A stretch of DNA of 20,000 nt, taken from positions 191,709-211,708 of the forward strand of contig CAUYUJ010012536.1 of NCBI GenBank assembly GCA_963575745.1, in the 5' to 3' direction. The number at the start of each line of letters is the position of its first letter. The stretch's first letter is position 1. The stretch comes from Prorocentrum cordatum. Taxonomy: Eukaryota > Sar > Dinophyceae > Prorocentrales > Prorocentraceae. Below the pieces are notes generated by a model. It made no database searches. It was not told where the DNA came from and worked only from the letters and a program-made list of their open reading frames with translations. Shown here in pieces: positions 7,676 to 15,310 of this stretch. A program made the translations under genes and the position numbers.

Positions 7676-8515
7676 TTGCCCGGCTACCGAGTGGGCCAAA
7701 ACCGCAGGCGCGACAGGCGAATCTACACTTCTCAGACGCAGCGCGCGACACCCTGGCGCGGGATGCGTGCTGCTGGAAACGCGACGCTGTTCCCACCTGG
7801 CCTCGTGCAGCGGAGCTGCACATGCATGCGGGGGGTAGGTCTCTCGCGCAGCACGCCTTGCAGGAGGAAGGAAGAGGGAGGGGGGCAGGGAGTGGTCCGA
7901 GAACGCAGGAGCCCTGCTCAGCACGTGGCGGAACCAAGGATCGGATGTGGCCCGACGAGAGGTGCCGGGGCAGGCCCAGGACGGCTTCACAGCACAACCC
8001 CCGGCAGACTGCTCCTAACCGGGCAGACGGTGCGCGGAGAAAGCGGACCGCGGAGGAGGGCGCGAGGGCGCAGCCGCGGAGAAGCCTGTCCACGGAGCTC
8101 GGGCGGACCAGGCGCAGGAGCGCCAGCCCGCTGCAGGAGCTGGAGACGCAGCACGCATGCAGGAAACACTTTTTGTTCTGTCGCGGCACGGCAGGCAGGG
8201 TCCATCCGCACGGGCGCTCAAACTGTGGGGGGGGGGACACTCGATGAACGGACGCACAGGGATACACACAGCTCAGCCGCCACCTCCCCCTCCTCCGCCA
8301 CCCCACCCCTCCTCCTCCACTGCACACAGCTCCCATGCTGGGGTTAAGTTGGGGCGTTCACGGTCCGCTACGACACCCGTGGGCGGTTGCTTTTATAAGC
8401 CAACGCAACAAGAAGGGATGGGTGGGAGGGGTAGGCTGTGAGAAAGGGCGCGAGCGTGCCTGGCTTGTCCATCCCCCCTCGCCTTCCTTCCCTCTTTCTG
8501 CCCTCCTCTCTCGCA
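7676..8515. other. No gene recognised; CCT-rich stretch near 8277-8320
   Basis: GC-rich sequence with many overlapping open frames on both strands. The longest (418 residues, minus strand, 7080-8336) runs through two unrelated inverted-repeat elements and two microsatellites, so it is not credible as a gene. A CCTCC-rich stretch lies at about 8277-8320. TTTTATAAG occurs near 8391-8399, but it has no gene to serve. Confidence 0.5.
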
Positions 8516-8733
8516 CCTTCGGTGGCAACTCATGGGAGCCTCCAGTGACATTTGGTCGGTTCTTGCGAGTCGACGCTCCTCGACGCTAAGTCGACGCTGA
8601 TCGACGCGAATCGACGCTACATCGGCGCTAAATCGGCGCTACCTCATCGACTCCCAGACGCTGATCGACACGAGTCGACGCTGGAGACGGAATTGGGAGG
8701 GCACACCAGGGGCCCATGACTTGCCACCGAAGG
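8516..8733. mobile_element. TIR element of CGACGCTA family, copy A
   Basis: The left end CCTTCGGTGGCAACTCATGG matches the opposite strand of the right end (CCTTCGGTGGCAAGTCATGG, 8713-8733). Similarity appears to extend outward through CCTCTCT. Inside are about ten units of roughly 10 bases, TCGACGCTA or TCGGCGCTA with variants (8569-8690), interrupted by ATCGACTCCCAGACGCTG. The same architecture recurs at 14228-14452, including the interrupting phrase. About 218 bases, non-coding, no clear target-site duplication. Superfamily not recognised; subterminal tandem repeats resemble foldback-type elements. Confidence 0.75.
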
Positions 8734-9155
8734 ACAGAGAGGAGACCCGCCAGGATTGAAACACCCGGTCCGCCGGAGATGTGCCCCCCCCCTCGGGGGG
8801 GCCAAAAAGCTCGACGTCTCCTGGAAAGCAAGCTCTCACGAGGCTTCCGGGCCGAGCCCGGCCGTGGCGACGAGGCCAGCCCGAGGCCCACGAGGGGGGG
8901 AGACACGGGCACCCCATGAGTGTTGCACGACGGAGGTCGCCCATGCTGCAGAGCAGGCATGTCGAGTACACGGACAGCTGATTTCCATCCCCCTCCGCTC
9001 TCCTCCCCGCCTCCTGCTCAAGCACGCCTGGCAACACTGTATCCTGCGCTGTTCTTTCGCCGCCAGCTGTTCTCGTCATGGCCGGCCTGTTTTACACTTG
9101 CGCCGTCCCTACAAGTGGGGCGTGACGCTTTGGGGCGGGGCGTCCGATCGGACCT
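8734..9155. other. No gene recognised; C9/G7 hairpin
   Basis: No recognisable protein. At about 8781-8801 a run of C, then CTCG, then a run of G can fold into a short perfect hairpin. Two further long G or C runs lie nearby (8896-8901). Otherwise nothing stands out. Confidence 0.45.
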
Positions 9156-9260
9156 TTGTTGTTGTTGTTGTTGGTGGTGTTGTTGTTGTTGCTGTTGCTG
9201 TTGCTGTTGTTGTTCATGTTGCTTTTGCTGTTGTTGTTGTTGTGGTTGTTGTTGTTGTTG
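9156..9260. repeat. (TTG)n microsatellite
   Basis: About 35 TTG units with CTG, GTG and CATG interruptions. Cys-rich and Val-rich frames across it are artefacts. It marks the start of a distinctly AT-richer stretch (9260-9760) in an otherwise GC-rich window. Confidence 0.95.
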
Positions 9261-9930
9261 AACATTATTACTTTTAAAGAATAATTATTGTTGGGGCCCC
9301 TGGTGCATGGCCCCCCCGCCGCGCCTAGGCCGCAGCCACATTTTCATCATTTTCGTGAGGAAGTCTCAGGTAAAACGATGTCATCCAGATCCGGTTGTGT
9401 TGTTACGATCGGTTTTCCCTTGCAAATAAAAAGCTAAAGTGGACATGTCTTGTTCTAACATAACCAAACTTCAAGAATCCCTTGCAAAAAATAAGGTAAA
9501 GTGGACATTCGCGCGCGCAAGACGAAATCCTTCCAAAACCTTAGTTTTCGTAGCGATTTTAACATAAAAACATATTAAAAAATGGTTTTTCAAAAACAAT
9601 TGTCAAAATTTCATCCCGCGCGCTCTTGCGGATTCGTAGGAAACCCAACACTTTTTAATCATTTCTGTCAAACGGGCTTTTGCGAGCAACTTTTTCGAAC
9701 TTCTGCAACAACGGTTGCGCACCTGCCAGGGCCATCATCCCTGTCAAATAATACCATGCGGGACACATTCGTTTTTTCTTCGCGCGCGCACGCCGTCGTC
9801 GTCGGCCGCGGGGCCCTGAATAGTAGCCACGGTCGTCCGCATGCCACGAAGTGAAGTGTCCGAACGTCATAGGGCGGGAAGCTGGGTGTGGGTGGTGGCG
9901 AAGAGTCGTTTGGAAATTTGGTAGAGCTTG
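9261..9930. other. AT-richer region with a duplicated 30-mer; no gene
   Basis: A 30-base phrase beginning CCCTTGCAAA and ending TAAAGTGGACAT occurs at 9417-9446 and again at 9479-9508 (spacing 62). The two copies differ at a few bases in the middle. CGCGCGC words recur near 9510, 9617 and 9781. No recognisable protein: the frames of 90-136 residues have no domain and overlap each other. Confidence 0.55.
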
Positions 9931-9936
9931 AACCGG

Positions 9937-10042
9937 CCCCCCCACAAAGTGGGGGTATTGCCCGCCTCCGATGAAAACCCTGGCACTGGTGAGAACGGTG
10001 TGTCCCCACGTGCTAGTAATTGTTGTTGTTGTTGTTGTCGGC
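9937..10042. repeat. Small hairpin and (GTT)n microsatellite
   Basis: CCCCAC-AAA-GTGGGG near 9941-9955 forms a tight stem. From 10019 to 10040 there is a short (TTG)n run of about seven units. Nothing else is visible here. Confidence 0.6.
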
Positions 10043-10241
10043 ATCGTCGTGCCGGACAAACTCAAAGTGGCGAAAAAGGCTCAGCGAATCACCTGACGCG
10101 GCTTGGCCTCCCTGGCGCCAGAGCGTATCGGGAAGAAAACGCCCGACGGCGGAGACGACACAAGCTGCCGCCGCTTGAAGCACATGCCGTACCCAGCTCC
10201 GGTCCTGTTCCGTTCTCCCCCCCTGCCGTCCGAACCGAGAT

Positions 10242-10598
10242 TTCGATCGGGCATGTCTCCCTACCAGGAGACATGTCTCCTCCTCCTCCCTCCTCCCTCC
10301 TCCTCCTCCCCCTCCTCCTCTCCTCCTCCTCCTCCTCCTCCTCCTCCCCTCCTCCTCCTCCTCCTCCTCCTCCTCCTCCTCCTCCTCCTCCTCCTCCTCC
10401 CCTCCTCCTCCTCCTCCTCCTCCTCCTCCTCCTCCTCCTCCTCCTCCTCCTCCTCATGCGGGGATGTTGGGCGAAAAGATTAAAATACCAGCAAAAGGCT
10501 CCCCAAATGCTCAAACATAGTTGTTTTTAAAAAAGCTCCCCATACGATGTGTTGACTATTCTTGAAAATCCCTCCTGTAGAGGGACAGGCCCGACTTA
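10242..10598. mobile_element. MITE-like TIR element, family 1 copy B
   Basis: Second copy of the element at 7011-7173. Left end TTCGATCGGGCATGTCTCCC; the right end on the opposite strand reads TAAGTCGGGCCTGTCCCTCT. Both ends lie at the same offset from the TCGGGC core as in copy A, within one base. It is flanked by an exact 9-bp direct repeat, AACCGAGAT, at 10233-10241 and 10599-10607. The interior phrase GATGTTGGGCGAAAAG followed by AAAATACC matches GATGTTGGACGAAATG with AAAATACC in copy A. It is 357 bases long because about 180 bases of (TCC)n lie inside it near the left end. Without that array it would be close to copy A in length. No coding frame. Confidence 0.85.
10276..10455. repeat. 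(TCC)n array inside the TIR element
   Basis: About 180 bases of TCC with a few TCCC interruptions, lying just inside the left terminal repeat of the element at 10242-10598. It follows a perfect 9-bp stem CATGTCTCC..GGAGACATG (10252-10275), from which a TCTCC seed could have expanded. Pro/Ser/Leu and Arg/Gly frames here are artefacts. Confidence 0.95.
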
Positions 10599-10661
10599 AA
10601 CCGAGATCTGTATTTGGAGGCGGCTGGGGGTCTGGACTGAACGGGGCACGGGAAAATCTGT

Positions 10662-10866
10662 CAGGAAGAAGGAGGAGGACCAGGAGGAGAAGGGAGGAGG
10701 AGGAGGAGGAGGAGGAGGAGGAGGAGGAGGAGGAGGAGAGAGGAGGAGGAGAGGAGGAGGAGGAGGAGGAGGAGGAGGGAGGAGGAGGAGGAGACGAGGA
10801 GGAGAGGAGGAGGGAGGAGGGAGGAGGGAGGAGGGAGGAGGGAGGAGGGAGAAGGGAGGAGGAGGA
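10662..10866. repeat. (GGA)n array
   Basis: About 200 bases of GGA, GAG and GGAGGGA units, purine-only on the plus strand. It lies about 200 bases downstream of the (TCC)n array at 10276-10455 and is complementary to it, so the two can pair as long inverted arms. Confidence 0.95.
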
Positions 10867-11030
10867 CAAAAGTAACGCCGCTCAGACCCCGTGCCTGGAC
10901 CCCTCCTGGGGCCCATCTGGTGCAATTTTCCGCACCAAATCCGCCGTGGACCTTCCCTGGGCCCGAAAGCGGGCCCCAGGAGCCCGAAAGAGGCCAAACC
11001 AAACACCTTCGCGGACTCAGAACCTCGAGC

Positions 11031-11192
11031 TTCGACGCCCCCCCTTTCCTGCTCCTACCGGATTTTGGAGGACAAATCAAAAACAGCCGACAAACATTCA
11101 CACATAGTCCACCAATGGTAATCGAACATCGTCCCCTGACTACGCTTGGCGATCTTTTCACCTTCCTCCTGTAGAGGGACACGCCCGACTTG
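11031..11192. mobile_element. MITE-like TIR element, family 1 copy C (degenerate)
   Basis: The right end, CCTCCTGTAGAGGGACACGC then CCGACT (about 11166-11190), is nearly identical to the right ends at 7148-7171 and 10571-10596. Upstream, AACATCGTCCCCTGACTACG corresponds to AATAGTCCCCTGGCTATTC in copy A. The left end is eroded: TTCGACGCCC followed by TTTCCTGCTCCTACCGGATT sits where a 163-base element would begin. No target-site duplication is visible. Read as an older, decayed copy, more confidently at its right half than its left. Confidence 0.65.
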
Positions 11193-11259
11193 CGTCTCCT
11201 CCTCCCCTGGTCCCCGCAGGGCTGCCCCTTTGCTCCCCCTTTGGGGGGCCGCTGTTATC

Positions 11260-11365
11260 CGCCGACCGCCGCCCCGCGGCGCGGCGGCGGCGCGCGCCGC
11301 GGCGGCGCGGGAACGTGGGCGCGCCGTGCGCGCAGAGTGCGCGCGCGCGCGAGCGGCCGAGCGGG
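11260..11365. repeat. GCG/CGC-rich low-complexity stretch
   Basis: Over 90 per cent G and C, with runs such as GCGGCGGCGGCGCGCGCCGC and GCGCGCGCGCG. It could be read as coding for Ala/Arg-rich peptide on either strand, which is a sign of composition and not of a gene. Confidence 0.8.
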
Positions 11366-13655
11366 AGCCGCGCGGGGCAGGACCCTCCCTGGCTTTCTTT
11401 TGTGGGCGGCGCGCAGGAGGTCAAAGGGGGAAAGGGTACCCAAGACACGTCGGTGGGAAGAAGCAGGTAGACACAGGAAGGGCGAGTAGAATGGATTGGG
11501 TCCAGGTCCCCCCAGAGGAAGAACAAAGCACAGCAAAAGCGTGTCGATTCTTGAAGTAGGAAGGCGCTTGGAGTAGATTGGGATCTGGGAATCCAGAAAT
11601 ACTTACTTTCAACGACCGGCGTGTACTTGGAGGCCTGGAAATGGGCACCAACAGCAACACAGGGGGGTGCCTCCACGGGGGGAAGGTGATCCTAGATTTC
11701 GGTGCTGGTGGTCGTGTTTCGGTCACCTTGGAAGCCAGAATATTACAACTGCCACCGAGATCGGTGGAGGCACACCGCCGATGTGGGTTTGGGTGCCAAC
11801 CTGTAGGCCTGCAACAGACACCCTGCGAAATGCTTAAGAAATCATGGGTTAAGAAACTCAGAGTCTCAGAATTTGAATAAAACCCCAAACTTCTATCAAA
11901 ACCTTAGGATTTACATTGAAACATTAAGAATAATCGAGACTCTCCCTGAAAAGTTGGGTTTTCTTAAAAGCATCGCCTGGAGTGTACGGCTACCCTTCCC
12001 TCAAGCTCCCCTCCTTCAGCCTCCGTGGCGGCCCTCGTCGCCACCGCTGGGTTCGCATCGAAATCTGGGTCCAAACGCACCCCCGGAGAGGTCCGAGGAG
12101 CAGCGGTATTGGTACCTGTTGGTTTCCCCATTATTTTGGTGGCGGGCAGAAGGGGGCAGAGGGAGGGAGGGAGGCTTCTTAGAAGGAGGCTGCTTCTGAG
12201 AAGGCGCTGGTAATACGTCTATACAGGCAAGGTCCGCGCCCTCGAAGAAGCAGGGGTGCTTCTCGGAAGCCTTCCCCCTCCCCTTCCGCCCCCCTGTGAG
12301 CATGGCTGAGAGGTGGAGGCCGCGCAAAGCTGATGCCCTACACTTCGCTCGCGGCGTGGAAACATCAAGACAGAAGGCGCTTCAACATTTCTGGACTCCG
12401 GCGCCCCTGGCATTGCTCCAGGCCCGTCCAATGACGCCTCGGTGTGAACGGCCTGTCTCGGGGAAGGGTTCTGGACCTCCAGGGATACGCTTTGGAACAA
12501 AAGCCAAGCCGTCGCGGGCATGACTATCCGGAAAAAAGATCAACAAAAAAGCGTCAGGGCGATGAGGAGTTAGAGGAGGGAGGAAAAGCGAGAAAGAAAG
12601 GAGGGATGGAGAAAGGCACCTGTCGGATGTCTCCCTGGGAACAATCAGGAGCAATGCTTCCCGAGACGTGGACCACCTTAGCTGGATCAAGCCAAATGAG
12701 CTTAATACGTCGCCGCGCCACTTGATCCCGATGTGCCGAGTGGACGCACTGCAAACCCACGGCGACCCCTGCGTCCCGCGCCCAGGGAGACGAAGCAAGC
12801 ACCGCGGCAAACCCCACGGCAAACCCACCGCGTCCAAGGCGGCGTTTGCCCTGGCGGCCGCGGCGCCCTCCCCAAGGCGCAAGGCCGCGCGACAGAATAA
12901 ACTGCGCGGCGAGATATAAAGCCTGAGCGAGCGGGACTACACCAAACCAGGGGGGATTATGCCAGAGTCAAGCGGATCTCGACCGCGGATATGCCAGCGA
13001 CGACGCTGGACGAACCCTTGCAGAACCAGAGAGACCCCAATATGCATCAGCGATGCTGAGAGGCAGCCTCCCGTACTGCGGCACGCAGCAAAGGTTCTTG
13101 ACACCGCGTCGATCGTCCAAGGCTGAATTCCGTCGGGTCCAATAGCGCCACCGTGCCGTGTCCGTCGGTGCTTCCGCGTCGTGGAACTCAACCTTGAACG
13201 CCTTCGCTGGCGTCGCCGCCGCGCCAACGCGGCATGAACCTGTCGTAAATATGTATGAACCTTCCGCTCCACTTCAAGACGAACCCCTTTGAAAGACCAG
13301 CACTCCGTGGGCTGGCCGTTCAAGCGAGAGCCCCGCTCTGCACAGGAACTGACTGCCTCGCATTCCCCGCGCGAGCAACAATGAGCAAACCAAGAGCAGG
13401 AAACAACTCAACGAGGAGTCCAGCGAGAGCCCTGTTTCGAAAAAGGACCGCCCCACGTGAGCAACTCTTGCACGCGTTCCCGTGTATGGCCAGGCGTCGA
13501 TGTAAACACATGCGAAATCCCAATTCTGACCAGGAGCCGCCCTCCATCGGGTTCAGCTGTTGCGTCTGTTCGAGTTTCTGGTGGAACATCTCAGGAAACC
13601 CTGGCGAACGCTAAATTCTTACTGTTCCCTGTTGCATATGTTCAAGCTCTGGGCT
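11366..13655. other. About 2.3 kb with no recognised gene
   Basis: Mixed GC-rich and, around 11870-11970, AT-richer sequence. Open frames of 60-166 residues occur on both strands. None shows a domain, signal peptide or repeat that I recognise, and none is clearly separated from its antisense shadow. Small stems occur at 11752-11767 (CCACCG..CGGTGG) and around 12250-12270. Spliced host exons cannot be excluded: dinoflagellate genes can be intron-rich and their splice sites are hard to call by eye. Confidence 0.4.
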
Positions 13656-13659
13656 CTTA

Positions 13660-14150
13660 CGTTAAATGGTGTCTTCAGCGAAAACCCCACTGTGAAAAAC
13701 AAACGCGCGCAATAGTTGGAACCCCTGCCGCCTTTCAATACGCATGTGTGCGGCGCTACAAAGGGAGAACCCAATTTGGAAAAGGAACCAGCCTGCATCC
13801 ACGAAGCTGCTGCAAACTTGCGAAACGAGTGTGCGCAGTGCTAGGGCAATGGCTCCATTTGTAGAACAGCCCCATGCGTCCTTGAAGCGGATGCAAAGTT
13901 TCAAACGAATGCGTGCGGCGCTGAAGCGAGAGCTCCATGTTGGAAACGACACCCTCCATCTTCGAAGACCCTGCAAACTTTTCAAGCGAATGTGCGCGGC
14001 GAAGATGCGAGAGTCCATTTTGACAACAGCCCCACCAACCTTGAAGCCGTTGCAAACGTCAAAAACAAATGTGCGCGGCGCAACGGCGAGAACCATATTT
14101 TGAGTACTGCCCGTCCTCCATCCGTGATGCTGTTGCACATGCCAAGCTCC
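13660..14150. repeat. ~80-bp degenerate tandem repeat, five to six units
   Basis: The anchor GTGTGCGCGGCG or a variant recurs near 13746, 13830, 13911, 13991 and 14071, a period of 80-84 bases. Between anchors each unit carries GCGAGAGCTCCATTTTGGAA-like, CAGCCCCATCCACCTTGAAG-like and TGCAAACTTTCAAACGAA-like phrases in that order. An earlier, more diverged unit is plausible from about 13660. Because 80 is not a multiple of 3 the peptide repeat drifts in frame, which argues against selection for protein. Frames stay open on both strands. Confidence 0.8.
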
Positions 14151-14227
14151 AGTGCCAAAAGTGGCAGCGCAGTCTCAGGCGAAACGCCCAGCCCGGCCGA
14201 CACGCCTGGAGGTGCGACAGGGAGAAT

Positions 14228-14452
14228 CCTTGGTGTCAACTCATGGGGGCCTCCCATACCATTTTCTCGGCTCTTGCGACGCTAATCGGCGCTAAACCGA
14301 CGCTACATAATCAACGCTCGTCGACGCTACATTGACGCTAATCGACGCTGGATCGGCGCGATCCCGTCGACTCCCAGACGCTAATCGACGCTAGCCGACG
14401 CTAAAGACGAAATTAGGAGGGTACACCAAACTCCCATGATGTGCCACCAAAA
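14228..14452. mobile_element. TIR element of CGACGCTA family, copy B
   Basis: Second copy of the element at 8516-8733. Left end CCTTGGTGTCAACTCATGGG; the right end on the opposite strand reads TTTTGGTGGCACATCATGGG. The interior carries about eleven CGACGCTA/CGGCGCTA units and the shared phrase TCGACTCCCAGACGCTAATC (copy A has one difference). The order left end, CTCTTGCGA or TTCTTGCGA, 10-mer array, AGACGRAATTRGGAGGG, right end is the same in both. About 225 bases; no coding frame and no clear target-site duplication. Confidence 0.75.
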
Positions 14453-14502
14453 TAATCGATACATGAGGTACTCTGTGTCCTTCAGTAAATCTGGGTCCCC
14501 GG

Positions 14503-14822
14503 GCTGCAGGTGCCCCCCCTCCCCAAACTACAGGCACCCCTCCCCCAAACTACAGGTGCAACCCCCCGGACTGCAGGTACCCCCCCCCCGACTACAGGTA
14601 CCCGCCCCGGACTACAGGTACCCGCCCCGAACTTCAGGTACCCCCGCAGGACTACAGACACGCGTGCGTTGACGCGTGAACACGCGTTCCTGTCCAGACT
14701 GCAGGTGCCCCCCAGGACTACAGGTACATTTCCCCCGGACTACAGGCACCCCACCCTGAACTAGTGGTACCCCCCCATGGACTACAGGTATCCTTCCCCC
14801 GGACTACAGGTACCCCCAAAAC
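14503..14822. repeat. 20-24 bp minisatellite ACTACAGGTACCCC
   Basis: About 14 units of ACTACAGGTACCC followed by a variable C-rich spacer. Around 14591-14640 the period is exactly 20 bases. One longer spacer (14655-14697) contains ACGCGTGCG, GACGCGTGAACACGCGT-type words. C-run length differences account for most of the period variation. Confidence 0.9.
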
Positions 14823-15310
14823 TATTGAGGGACAAAATAAAAGAACAGAGGAGGAGGAAAACGAAGGAGGAGCCCCCACCCCCAAGACCCCCGACGTCGT
14901 GATCTGTTCACGACGTGCCCCATCAGAAGCCTGGGCCCCTCCCCGTGCCTATCCTGATTCGTTGTTTACTTATGCCGGAGCCCGGGCAAGGCCCCGGGAG
15001 GCCGAAGGTAACGGAAAACCTCCCGTCGAACATTTTTTGCAGCACGGGGGGTCTGGGAACAGGGGTTCGACCTCTCCGCCGTGGAGCGGGTGGACGTGGA
15101 GGTCGGAGGATTTTTTTGACATGCGCCGCTGATGACGCCGCAACCCTCCTGCGTTGAGTCAGGCCTCGGCGCAGAGGCTCCTGCACCAAAGTCGCAAGGC
15201 GAAAGCCTGGCGCAGAGAGCGGTGACACAGCCAGCAGCGAGGCCGCACAGCATCCGCACGCACAAGGGGGGCGGCCCGCCCAAAAGGCAGGCCGAACCAC
15301 CCCCTGAAAG
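14823..15310 (-). other. Probable 3' untranslated and flanking part of the LINE
   Basis: Lies directly downstream of the retroelement stop codon on the minus strand. No domain-bearing frame. On the minus strand, A7 at 15112-15118 and A6 at about 15033-15038 are the only A-runs, and neither is a convincing poly(A) tail, so the 3' boundary of the element is not fixed. Toward 14823 the sequence gives way to the ACTACAGGTACCCC array, which must be outside the element or its extreme tail. Confidence 0.45.
15273..15293 (-). promoter_or_regulatory. Stem-loop just downstream of LINE stop codon
   Basis: On the minus strand GGCCTGCC-TTTTG-GGCGGGCC forms an 8-bp stem (one G-U pair in RNA) with a 5-base loop, beginning 17 bases after the TAA at 15311-15313. 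Some LINE families need a 3' stem-loop for recognition by their own RT. Whether this one serves that role is inference. Confidence 0.4.

Noticed and set aside
7080-8336. Open frame of 418 residues on the minus strand
   Set aside because: It crosses two inverted-repeat elements and two microsatellites, has Ser/Pro runs from the arrays, and shows no domain.
8391-8399. TTTTATAAG as a TATA-like promoter element
   Set aside because: No gene follows on either strand, and dinoflagellate promoters generally lack canonical TATA boxes.
12937-13323. Arg-rich open frame of 128 residues on the minus strand
   Set aside because: No domain recognised, biased composition, and no support for a start or for splicing; left unannotated as a gene.
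15055-15080. GGGGTTCGACCTC resembling a tRNA T-arm
   Set aside because: No matching acceptor, anticodon or D-arm around it.
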